A stretch of DNA of 12,961 bases from Nocardioides sp. (GTDB taxonomy: Bacteria > Actinomycetota > Actinomycetes > Propionibacteriales > Nocardioidaceae): positions 14,284 through 27,244 of the forward strand of contig DOWL01000170.1 of NCBI GenBank assembly GCA_003519585.1. Reading direction: 5' to 3'. Positions 6,080-12,302 of the stretch are shown here, one piece after another. The notes under the pieces were generated by a model. It was not told where the DNA came from and made no database searches. It saw nothing but the letters and a program-made list of their open reading frames with translations. Made by a program: the position numbers and the translations under genes. Position 1 is the stretch's first letter, and each line of letters starts with the position of its first letter.

Positions 6080-7510
6080 GTGACCGTCCCCAACGTCCTC
6101 GCGACCCGCTACGCCAGCGCCGAGCTGGCCGAGATCTGGTCGCCGGAGCACAAGATCGTGCTGGAACGCCGACTGTGGATCGCAGTCCTCGAGGCCCAGC
6201 GCGACCTCGGGGTAGCGGTCCCCGACGGTGTGGTCGAGGCCTATCGCGATATCGCGGACCTCGGCGAGAAAGGGGTCGACCTCGAATCGATCGCGGCGCG
6301 CGAGCGGGTCACGCGACACGACGTGAAGGCGCGGATCGAGGAGTTCAACGCGCTGGCCGGGCACGAACAGATTCACAAGGGCATGACCAGCCGCGACCTG
6401 ACGGAGAACGTCGAGCAGTTGCAGGTCCGGCAGTCCCTGGCGCTGCTGCGCGATCGAGCGGTCGCTGCGCTGGCCCGGCTGGGGCGGCTGGCCGCCGAGC
6501 ACGAGTCGCTGGTGATGGCGGGCCGGTCGCACAACGTCGCCGCACAGGCCACCACGCTGGGGAAGCGGTTCGCGACCGTGGCCGACGAGCTGCTCGTCGG
6601 GCTGCAGCGCGTCGAGGAGCTGCTGGCCCGCTATCCGCTGCGCGGCGTCAAGGGCCCGATGGGCACCAGCCAGGACATGCTCGACCTCCTCGACGGTGAC
6701 AGCGGCCGGCTGGCCGAGCTGGAGACCCGGGTGGCTGCCCACCTCGGCTTCGACCAGGTGCTCACCAGCGTCGGGCAGGTCTACCCCCGTTCGCTCGACT
6801 TCGACGTGGTCTCGGCGCTCGTCCAACTCGTCGCCGCGCCCTCCAACCTCGCCACCACGATCCGGCTGATGGCCGGCCACGAACTGGTGACCGAGGGGTT
6901 CAAGGAGGGGCAGGTCGGCTCCTCGGCGATGCCGCACAAGATGAACACCAGGTCCTGTGAGCGGGTCAACGGCCTGGCCGTCGTCCTCCGCGGTCACCTG
7001 TCGATGGTCAGCGAGCTCGCCGGCGACCAGTGGAACGAGGGCGACGTCTCGTGCTCCGTCGTACGCCGCATCGCGCTGCCGGACGCGTTCTTCGCCGCCG
7101 ACGGGCTGTTCGAGACCTTCCTGACGGTGCTCGACGAGTTCGGGGCGTTCCCCGCGGTGATCCAGCGCGAGCTCGACCGCTACCTGCCGTTCCTGGCTAC
7201 CACGAAGGTGCTGATGGCTGCGGTCCGCAACGGCGTGGGCCGTGAGGCCGCGCACGAGGCGATCAAGGAGGCCGCGGTCGGCGTGGCGCTCGACATGCGC
7301 AAGGGCGCGGCCGACAACGACGTACTCGCACGGCTCGCCGCCGACCCGCGCCTCGGGCTGACCGCCGGCCAACTCGACAGCCTGGTAGCCGAGCCGATCA
7401 CCTTCACCGGGGCCGCGATGGCCCAGACCCAGGAGGTCGTCCGTCGGGTCGAGCAGGTCACCTCCCGTCATCCCGAGGCGGCGGCGTACGCACCTGGCGC
7501 GATCCTCTGA
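6080..7510 (+). CDS. purB: Adenylosuccinate lyase
   Basis: Cleaves SAICAR to AICAR in IMP synthesis and adenylosuccinate to AMP, releasing fumarate; a cytoplasmic tetramer of the fumarase/aspartase superfamily. The 476 residues show TRHDVKARIEEF (78-89), HKGMTSRDLTEN (99-110, the GxTSxD region), a GRSHNVAAQATTLGKRFA stretch in the central helices, and the superfamily signature GSSAMPHKMN at 280-289 with the flexible-loop serines 281 and 282. The third residue after the signature Lys differs from the common GSSxMPxKxNP form: here MNT replaces xNP. GTG at 6080 is chosen because VTVPNVLATRYAS fits the family N-terminus; an in-frame ATG at 6026 lies inside the end of purD. It pairs functionally with purA upstream. 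A hairpin follows 17 bases after the stop. Confidence 0.97.
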   Translation: MTVPNVLATRYASAELAEIWSPEHKIVLERRLWIAVLEAQRDLGVAVPDGVVEAYRDIADLGEKGVDLESIAARERVTRHDVKARIEEFNALAGHEQIHKGMTSRDLTENVEQLQVRQSLALLRDRAVAALARLGRLAAEHESLVMAGRSHNVAAQATTLGKRFATVADELLVGLQRVEELLARYPLRGVKGPMGTSQDMLDLLDGDSGRLAELETRVAAHLGFDQVLTSVGQVYPRSLDFDVVSALVQLVAAPSNLATTIRLMAGHELVTEGFKEGQVGSSAMPHKMNTRSCERVNGLAVVLRGHLSMVSELAGDQWNEGDVSCSVVRRIALPDAFFAADGLFETFLTVLDEFGAFPAVIQRELDRYLPFLATTKVLMAAVRNGVGREAAHEAIKEAAVGVALDMRKGAADNDVLARLAADPRLGLTAGQLDSLVAEPITFTGAAMAQTQEVVRRVEQVTSRHPEAAAYAPGAIL

Positions 7511-7527
7511 TTTCGCCGTCGAACGTC

Positions 7528-7568
7528 GTGAAGGTGCTGTCGATCAGCCAGATTCACAGCACTTCCAC
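7528..7568 (+). terminator. Hairpin downstream of purB, candidate terminator
   Basis: GTGAAGGTGCTGT (7528-7540) and ACAGCACTTCCAC (7556-7568) form an inverted repeat with two mismatches and a 15-base loop; the inner seven pairs are perfect. No T-tract follows, which is common for actinobacterial terminators. Its position just after the purB stop fits transcription termination, but the activity is inferred. Confidence 0.45.
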
Positions 7569-7614
7569 GTCACTCGATGCAACGGTTTCCCCCGCTGCCG
7601 GACAGGTGAGATAC

Positions 7615-7761
7615 GTGGCCCTCTCCCTCGACGACCGCGAGCGGGCCTTCCGCGAGCTGTACGCCGCCCACTTCGACGCCGTACTCGGCTTCGCCCTGCG
7701 CCGGGTCGACCGACCCGAGGACGCCGGCGACGTCACCGCCGACACGTTCCTCGTCGCGTGA
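7615..7761 (+). pseudogene. Truncated ECF sigma factor, region 2 remnant (48 codons)
   Basis: GTG at 7615 opens a reading frame whose product contains FRELYAAHFDAVLGFALRR (residues 12-30) and RPEDAGDVTADTFLVA (33-48), the start of region 2 of an extracytoplasmic-function sigma factor, which would bind core RNA polymerase and the -10. It then stops at TGA 7759-7761. ECF factors usually continue at this point with a conserved Trp (FLVAWRR); here TGA replaces TGG and the next two codons, CGG CAC, still read Arg-His, so the stop may be a nonsense change close to a deletion junction. The remainder of region 2, the linker and region 4 (about 120 or more residues) are absent. The 5' end looks intact: AGGTGAG at 7604-7610 is a good ribosome-binding site, and GCAACG at 7579-7584 could be an old ECF-type -35. 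It cannot work as a sigma factor as written. Confidence 0.75.
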
Positions 7762-8339
7762 CGGCACCGATCCAGGTGCTCGGCCGACCGGCGCAGATGT
7801 GGGCGTACACGTCCGACGACCACACCGCGATCCGCGAGGTCGAGGACGGCCACTGGATGGAGTTCCGCGCCCAGGGTGTCTCGCGGGCCGGCTATCTCGC
7901 CCTGCTCGATCAGCTGCGGATCGTCTCGGAGAGCGAGTTCGACGCCTCGCTGCCCGACGACTACGTCACCGAGGGCGAGCGGACCGGAGCCGCGGACCTG
8001 ATCATCGCCGACATCCAGGCGGTCTCCGGGGCGGGCTTCCCGGCCGGTACGGCGCTCCAGGTCGCCGACGGGGACGCCAAGGACCGCTACCAGTTCGGTG
8101 CCGAGGTCGTCGGCCAGTACACCTGTGCGTGGCTCGAGGCCTACGAGAACGCCGAGACCCACGGGCAGCGCGGCCGGGCGCAGGAGGCACTTGCGGTGCT
8201 CTCCACCTCGCACGACTGGCCGATCCTGCACGAAATGGACAAGACCGGCGGCTACTCCGAGGTGCTCTGGCAGATCGCCGACGAGGCCCAGGCGGGCCAG
8301 CTGCAGGAGTGGTACCGCGAGGGGCTCGGCTGCCAGTAG
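7758..8339 (+). pseudogene. C-terminal remnant of the sigma factor's partner protein (uncharacterised)
   Basis: An open frame of 193 codons begins at GTG 7758, overlapping the TGA of the sigma remnant (GTGA). Codon use is typical of a real gene. The product begins mid-fold (QVLGRPAQMWAYTSDD), is acidic and soluble-looking, contains SESEFDASLPDDYVTEGER and YTCAWLEAYENAE, and ends in EWYREGLGCQ. To my recollection this resembles the extracytoplasmic C-terminal part of membrane proteins encoded directly after ECF sigma genes in Nocardioides-type genomes, which normally begin with an anti-sigma-like cytoplasmic part and a transmembrane helix. Both are missing here. The simplest reading is one deletion that removed the end of the sigma gene and the start of its partner. 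It could still be translated by coupling to the 48-codon frame; I cannot exclude a surviving small protein. Family recall is unverified. Confidence 0.55.
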
Positions 8340-8355
8340 GTCAGGCCTCGGGGGT

Positions 8356-9177
8356 TCACGCTACGGTGGCGCGCAGCTGCTCGGCCCGGGCGAGCAGCCG
8401 CGCCTCCTCGTCGCCGGTGAGCGGGACCTCGAGCTCGTGGAGCAGGTCGCGCACTTCGGCGAGTTCGATCTCCCGGTGCTCGGTGGGCTCGCCCGGCCGC
8501 CGTACGGTCAGGGTGCGGTGGGTGACCGAGGTGTGCCGTCCTTCGCCGTGCCGGGTCACCATCAGCTGGTGCCGGAAGTGCGAGGCCGGGTAGGTGCTCG
8601 TGTAGTGGTGGCCGGTCTCCAGGTCCGCCGGCTCGACCGGTAGCTCGTCGTGGGTGTGCATCGGCTCCCAGGCGTCGTCACGCCACCGCGCGAGCTCCCA
8701 GGCCCGGACGTCACCGAGCCGGAGTTCGCGGACCCGGTAGCTCCAGCCGCGGAAGTCGTCGGTGGCGCCGTCCACGAGCGGGATGGGCCGCAGCACGCTC
8801 ATCCCGAAACCGGGATCGGCCAGGACTCTCTCGCCGTCTATGTCGACGCTCACCACGCAGTGCGTCCGGGCGAGGCCCACGCGGCCCAGACGGCGGGTGA
8901 CGTCGTACCCGAGCCGCTCGAGGACCGCCGCGAACAGCGTCCCGTGCTCGAAGCAGTAGCCACCCCGGCCCCGGCCCACGAACTTCGCCTCCACCTGCCC
9001 GAGGGCGACACCGGGGTGTTGGTCGAGGAGTACGTCGATGTTGTCGAAGGTGAAGGCGCGCACGTGCGCCTCGTGCAACTCGTCGAGCGCGGCTCGTGAG
9101 GGCGGCTGCACCGGCTGTCCGACCCTGGTCAGGTAGCCGTCGAGGTCCAGAGTCTCCGTGCCCCACACGTCGCCCAT
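8356..9177 (-). CDS. nat: Arylamine N-acetyltransferase
   Basis: Transfers acetyl (or other short acyl) groups from CoA to arylamines, arylhydroxylamines or hydrazines; cytoplasmic. The 273-residue length matches the NAT family. The catalytic triad is visible: Cys75 in RGRGGYCFEHG, His106 in LARTHCVVSV, Asp121 in VLADPGFGM. FTFDNIDVLL (42-51) and HYTSTYPASHF are also typical. The ATG at 9177 gives the normal N-terminus and lies 8 bases after a TAGCGT -10-like hexamer. The gene converges on the sigma/partner remnant, with 16 bases between the two stops, and diverges from the zincin-like gene across 94 bases. In mycobacteria nat sits near sterol-degradation genes; none is present here, so the natural substrate is open. 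Confidence 0.95.
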   Translation of the reverse strand: MGDVWGTETLDLDGYLTRVGQPVQPPSRAALDELHEAHVRAFTFDNIDVLLDQHPGVALGQVEAKFVGRGRGGYCFEHGTLFAAVLERLGYDVTRRLGRVGLARTHCVVSVDIDGERVLADPGFGMSVLRPIPLVDGATDDFRGWSYRVRELRLGDVRAWELARWRDDAWEPMHTHDELPVEPADLETGHHYTSTYPASHFRHQLMVTRHGEGRHTSVTHRTLTVRRPGEPTEHREIELAEVRDLLHELEVPLTGDEEARLLARAEQLRATVA

Positions 9178-9185
9178 GCCGGGTG

Positions 9186-9191
9186 ACGCTA
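9186..9191 (-). promoter_or_regulatory. Candidate leaderless -10 element (TAGCGT) for nat
   Basis: On the minus strand GCATAGCGTCACCCGGC runs into the nat ATG. TAGCGT fits TAnnnT and ends 8 bases before the start codon. The arrangement and even the following CACC are nearly the same as before the lipid kinase gene at 1535. Confidence 0.5.
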
Positions 9192-9215
9192 TGCCCTCGC
9201 CCGCCGGCTTCGGGT

Positions 9216-9242
9216 CCGACCCGACCCCCGAACCCGGGTCGG
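9216..9242. promoter_or_regulatory. Inverted repeat between divergent nat and zincin genes
   Basis: CCGACCCG (9216-9223) and CGGGTCGG (9235-9242) are perfect 8-bp inverted arms with an 11-base spacer, and ACCCGGGT (9232-9239) is a perfect short palindrome overlapping the right arm. It sits between the two divergent -10 candidates, so it could be a shared operator. In DNA this GC-rich, 8-bp arms can also arise by chance. Confidence 0.25.
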
Positions 9243-9259
9243 TCCGCCCACGCTCCGGT

Positions 9260-9265
9260 TAGGTT
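9260..9265 (+). promoter_or_regulatory. Candidate leaderless -10 element (TAGGTT) for the zincin-like gene
   Basis: GGTTAGGTTGAGGGT leads into the ATG at 9272. TAGGTT fits TAnnnT and leaves 6 bases to the start codon, implying a leaderless mRNA that may continue into tilS and hpt. It resembles the TTAGGCT before purD. No clear -35 is seen. Confidence 0.5.
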
Positions 9266-9271
9266 GAGGGT

Positions 9272-10351
9272 ATGACGCACGCCTTCCGGACCGACGGCGC
9301 CGACGGCCGGCCGGAGATGGTCGACTGGGACCTCGCGGTGCGGATCGGCTCCCGGTTCGCCGGTGAGGGCCCCACGGTCGGTCGCGACGAGGCCGCGGCG
9401 ATCGTCGAGGAGCTGCGTGCCGGGGCGGACCGTTCGACCGGCCTGGTCCGCGACTACACCGGGCTGGTCGCGCGCGACCACTCCGCGCCGGTCCTGGTCG
9501 TCGACCGCGCCAGCTGGGTGCAGGCCAACGCCGATGCCTTCGCCACGCTGCTCACCCCGATCGTGGACAAGCTGACCGAGAAGAAGCCGCCGACCGGGCT
9601 CACCGCCTCGGTGGGCTCGAAGGTGACCGGAGCGGAGGTCGGCAGCGTGCTCGGCTTCCTGGCCTCCAAGGTGCTCGGCCAGTTCGACCCGTTCTACGCG
9701 CCCGACGGCCGGCTGCTGCTGGTGGCGCCCAACATCGTCCACGTCGAGCGCGAGATCAAGGCGGACCCGCACGACTTCCGGCTCTGGGTCTGCCTGCACG
9801 AGGAGACGCACCGGGTGCAGTTCACGGCCGTGCCGTGGATGCGCGAGCACCTGTTCGGCAAGATCTCGGAGTTCGCCGACACGATGGAGCCGAGCGGCTT
9901 CCTCGAGGACGGCCTCTCCCGGGTCATGGAGGGCCTCAAGAACGCCCGCAGCAACGGCTCGTCGGCCGGCGGTCTCCTCGACGTGGTCGGCACCCCCGAG
10001 CAGAAGGCGCTGCTCGACAGTCTCACCGGTGTGATGTCGCTGCTCGAGGGTCACGCCGACGTGGTCATGGACGGCGTCGGCCCGACGGTGATCCCGTCGG
10101 TGGCCAAGATCCGCGCTTCGTTCAACGAACGACGCAAGGGCATCGGCGTCCTCGACAAGCTGCTGCGGCGCGTGCTGGGCCTGGAGGCCAAGATGGCGCA
10201 GTACCGCGACGGGGCGACGTTCGTCCGGGCTGTCGTCGACCGGGTCGGGATGTCCGGCTTCAACGTGGTCTGGGAGCAGCCCGAGCATCTCCCGTCGCGG
10301 GCCGAGATCACCGACCCCGACGCCTGGATGGCACGCGTCCTGCGGACGTGA
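9272..10351 (+). CDS. Zincin-like DUF2342 family protein (putative metal-dependent hydrolase)
   Basis: A 359-residue protein of the actinobacterial DUF2342 family, annotated elsewhere as putative hydrolase or 'F420 biosynthesis-associated' protein; no established reaction. The key motif is LHEETHRVQF with HEETH at 176-180, a HExxH zinc-binding and catalytic motif, followed by LLEGHADVVMD with Glu259 and His261 as possible further ligand residues. The N-terminal 100 residues look helical and lack a signal peptide, and a segment around 110-135 is moderately hydrophobic, so a cytoplasmic location is likely. ATG at 9272 follows a leaderless -10-like hexamer. It precedes tilS (108 bases away, with a perfect inverted repeat in the gap), hpt and ftsH, an order I recall as conserved in actinobacteria. 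The role is unknown; proteolysis is a guess from the motif alone. Confidence 0.85.
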   Translation: MTHAFRTDGADGRPEMVDWDLAVRIGSRFAGEGPTVGRDEAAAIVEELRAGADRSTGLVRDYTGLVARDHSAPVLVVDRASWVQANADAFATLLTPIVDKLTEKKPPTGLTASVGSKVTGAEVGSVLGFLASKVLGQFDPFYAPDGRLLLVAPNIVHVEREIKADPHDFRLWVCLHEETHRVQFTAVPWMREHLFGKISEFADTMEPSGFLEDGLSRVMEGLKNARSNGSSAGGLLDVVGTPEQKALLDSLTGVMSLLEGHADVVMDGVGPTVIPSVAKIRASFNERRKGIGVLDKLLRRVLGLEAKMAQYRDGATFVRAVVDRVGMSGFNVVWEQPEHLPSRAEITDPDAWMARVLRT

Positions 10352-10368
10352 TCGTGGCCCCGGACACA

Positions 10369-10442
10369 CTTGTAACTCACTGTTACATCATCTTGTCGGG
10401 CCCTATTCCGGCGATGAGGAAGGTGTAACAGTGAGTTACAAG
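10369..10442. repeat. Perfect 19-bp inverted repeat, each arm itself a dyad (TGTAAC-N5-GTTACA)
   Basis: CTTGTAACTCACTGTTACA at 10369-10387 is the exact reverse complement of TGTAACAGTGAGTTACAAG at 10424-10442, with 36 bases between. Each arm holds its own inverted repeat TGTAAC-N5-GTTACA (10371-10387 and 10424-10440), so this is a pair of identical 17-bp operator-like sites whose centres lie 53 bp apart, about five helical turns. The AT-rich arms stand out in this GC-rich window. Inside the loop TCATC (10388-10392) and GATGA (10413-10417) continue the symmetry. The right arm ends 17 bases before the tilS GTG. A dimeric, probably TetR- or GntR-type, regulator is the likeliest reader. A terminator hairpin is possible but would have a long loop. 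Confidence 0.85.
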
Positions 10443-10459
10443 CGGCGGGCGGGCTGCGC

Positions 10460-11482
10460 GTGAGCCTCCACCCCTCGGTCGCGGCGGTCCGGGTCGCCGT
10501 ACGCCGGACGCTGGCCGAGCTCGTCGCCGAGCATCCGGAGGCGGCACTGCCTCCGGACGCGGCCGTGCTTGTCGCCTGCTCCGGAGGCCCCGACTCGCTC
10601 GCCCTGCTGTCGGCCACGGTCTTCGAGGGTCGCAAGTCGGGCTTGCGAGTGATCGGCGTGACTGTCGACCACGGGCTCCAGGAGGGCTCCGCCGAGCATG
10701 CCGCCCACGTGGTCGAGCAGATGGCGGCGCTCGGGTGTGACGAGACGGCGTCCGCGCGGGTGCAGGTCAGCGGCGGCGGGCGGGGGCCGGAGGCGGCGGC
10801 CCGCGAGGCGAGGTACGCCGTACTCGACCAGATGGTCCAGCACTTCGGCGCGGTCGCGGTGCTGCTCGGCCACACCCTCGACGATCAGGCCGAGACGGTG
10901 CTGCTCGGCCTCGCCCGCGGCTCCGGGGGGCGCTCGTTGGCCGGCATGCGCCGCCGCTTCGACCACTATCGCCGGCCGCTGCTGGACGTGACCCGGACCG
11001 ACACGGTGACCGCATGCCAGGTCGAGGGCATCGAGTACTGGAACGACCCGCACAACATCGACCCCGCCTACGCCCGGGTCCGGGTCCGCCGCAAAGTTCT
11101 CCCCGTGCTCGAGGACGAGCTGGGTCCGGGCGTCACCGCGGCGCTGGCCCGGACCGCCGACCAGCTCCGCGCCGACATGGAGCTGCTCGACCAGCTCGCG
11201 CTGGCGGCGTACGACGAGCTGCGCGACCCCGACGGACTGGCGGTCACCGCGCTCGCGGACCTCCCTGCGGCCACTCGTTCGAGGGTGCTGCGGCTGGCCG
11301 CCCTCGACGCCGGGGCCAGTGCCTCGGAGCTGTTCCACGTGCACGTCGTCGCGCTGGGGCAGCTGGTCGCGTCGCGGGTCGGTGGCAGCGAAGTGCAGCT
11401 GCCCGGACACGTGACGGCGGTGCTCTCGCCGGGCGGCGCGGACGGGCGGCTGCGGTTCCGGCCCACCGCTGTGCAAGGCTGA
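10460..11482 (+). CDS. tilS: tRNA(Ile)-lysidine synthetase
   Basis: Attaches lysine to C34 of tRNA-Ile(CAU) using ATP, so that it reads AUA and is charged with Ile; essential in most bacteria. The PP-loop ATPase motif SGGPDS is at 41-46, with VTVDHGLQEGS at 68-78 and GHTLDDQAET at 137-146, then ARGSGGRSLAGM and the RRPLLDVTR segment, all standard for TilS. At 340 residues it is shorter than the E. coli enzyme (about 430) but normal for actinobacteria, which have a reduced C-terminal part. The GTG at 10460 is the only start giving the family N-terminus; the bases before it (GGGCTGCGC) give no clear ribosome-binding site. hpt begins 5 bases after the stop, so the two are co-translated. The upstream inverted repeat may control the gene. 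Confidence 0.95.
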   Translation: MSLHPSVAAVRVAVRRTLAELVAEHPEAALPPDAAVLVACSGGPDSLALLSATVFEGRKSGLRVIGVTVDHGLQEGSAEHAAHVVEQMAALGCDETASARVQVSGGGRGPEAAAREARYAVLDQMVQHFGAVAVLLGHTLDDQAETVLLGLARGSGGRSLAGMRRRFDHYRRPLLDVTRTDTVTACQVEGIEYWNDPHNIDPAYARVRVRRKVLPVLEDELGPGVTAALARTADQLRADMELLDQLALAAYDELRDPDGLAVTALADLPAATRSRVLRLAALDAGASASELFHVHVVALGQLVASRVGGSEVQLPGHVTAVLSPGGADGRLRFRPTAVQG

Positions 11483-11487
11483 CCGCC

Positions 11488-12042
11488 ATGGACGCAGCCG
11501 ACGTCGAGTCCGACCTGGTCGAGGTGCTCTACACCGAGGCGCAGATCCAGGGGCGGCTCGGTGAGCTCGCGCGGCAGATCGAGGCCGACTACGCCGGGCG
11601 AGACCTGCTGATCGTCGGCATCCTGCGAGGTGCGGTGATGGTGATGGCCGACCTGGCGCGGTCGTTCTCCCGCCACGTCGAGATGGACTGGATGGCGATC
11701 TCGTCGTACGGCTCGGGCACCAAGTCCAGTGGCGTGGTGCGGATCCTCAAGGACCTCGACACCGACATCTCCGGCCGTGACGTGATCATCGTCGACGAGA
11801 TCATCGACACCGGCCTCACGCTCTCGTGGCTGACCTCCAACCTCGGCTCCCGAGACCCCGCGAGCGTCGAGATCTGCACCCTGCTCCGCAAGCCGGAGGC
11901 GCTCACCATGCCGGTGGAGGTGAAGTACGTCGGCTGGGACATCCCCAACGAGTTCGTCGTCGGCTACGGCCTCGACTACCGCGAGCGCTACCGCAACCTG
12001 CGTGACATCGGCACCTTGGCGCCGCACGTGTACGGCGGCTGA
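11488..12042 (+). CDS. hpt: Hypoxanthine phosphoribosyltransferase
   Basis: Salvages hypoxanthine (and usually guanine) by transfer to PRPP, giving IMP or GMP; cytoplasmic. The 184 residues carry VGILRGAVMVMADL (43-56, pyrophosphate-binding loop region), the flexible loop SSYGSGTKSSG (72-82), the PRPP-binding signature VIIVDEIIDTGLT (99-111) with two acidic residues, and WDIPNEFVVGYGLDY (150-164) at the purine-binding end. ATG at 11488 is chosen because it gives the usual length and follows tilS by 5 bases; a longer open frame from 11014 is a shadow inside tilS. The tilS-hpt-ftsH order is widespread in Gram-positive bacteria. It provides the recycling counterpart to purD, purB and purA in this window. 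A palindromic element starts 11 bases after the stop. Confidence 0.97.
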   Translation: MDAADVESDLVEVLYTEAQIQGRLGELARQIEADYAGRDLLIVGILRGAVMVMADLARSFSRHVEMDWMAISSYGSGTKSSGVVRILKDLDTDISGRDVIIVDEIIDTGLTLSWLTSNLGSRDPASVEICTLLRKPEALTMPVEVKYVGWDIPNEFVVGYGLDYRERYRNLRDIGTLAPHVYGG

Positions 12043-12052
12043 TTCGCGCGGC

Positions 12053-12146
12053 GAGAGTTTCGTCGGCTGGCCGACAAAACTGGAGCCTGGACGACAAAGT
12101 CTCATCGTCCAGGCACGAGTTTCATCGGCTGGCCGACGAAACTCTC
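12053..12146. repeat. Three-module palindromic intergenic element between hpt and ftsH
   Basis: Two near-palindromic 26-base modules starting AGTTTC and ending AAACT lie at 12056-12081 and 12118-12143. They match in 24 of 26 positions as direct repeats, and each has the core TCGGCTGGCCGA. Because each is self-complementary they also act as a long imperfect inverted repeat: 12053-12081 against 12118-12146, both edges GAGAGTTT/AAACTCTC, four mismatches in 29. Between them GCCTGGACGA (12085-12094) and TCGTCCAGGC (12105-12114) form a perfect 10-bp stem with a 10-base loop. No frame through it looks coding. It may be a REP-like extragenic palindrome, a small non-autonomous mobile element or a structured terminator for hpt. 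No flanking target duplication is obvious. Confidence 0.85.
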
Positions 12147-12151
12147 AGATC

Positions 12152-12220
12152 GGCCCGCCTGGCTGAGCGGGCCCTAAGGATTCGTCCTCCCAGAGCGAAC
12201 GAGGCCCGCTCGGCTCGCTC
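12152..12220 (+). terminator. Two GC-rich hairpins in the hpt-ftsH gap
   Basis: GGCCCGC (12152-12158) pairs with GCGGGCC (12167-12173) around an 8-base loop, and GAGCGA..CGAG (12193-12203) pairs with CTCG..TCGCTC (12209-12220) around a 5-base loop with a small bulge. Neither has a T-tract. Together with the palindromic element just before them they would separate hpt from ftsH transcription. The terminator role is inferred. The stretch from here to the ftsH start shows only a possible -10, TACCTT at 12270-12275. Confidence 0.4.
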
Positions 12221-12302
12221 GATTCCGGCGCACCTGAGACACTGGACGGTGCGGCGGCTTGTACCGTCGTACCTTTCCCGTGCCCGTAGCTGAGAGAAGT
12301 CC

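Noticed and set aside
5963..7471. 502-codon minus-strand open frame opposite purB
   Set aside because: Shadow of purB: composition is biased, no domain is recognisable, and the plus-strand gene has clear motifs throughout.
8711..10369. 552-codon minus-strand open frame across nat and the zincin-like gene
   Set aside because: It runs in another frame of nat and antisense to the HExxH gene; its product shows no conserved motif.
10369..10442. Inverted repeat as the ends of an insertion sequence
   Set aside because: Only 36 bases lie between the arms, with no transposase and no flanking duplication; the nested dyads fit protein-binding sites better.
12150..12225. Possible tRNA-like sequence in the hpt-ftsH gap
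   Set aside because: A fragment such as GGCTGAGCGG resembles part of a D-arm, but no acceptor stem, anticodon arm or TTC arm can be arranged around it.
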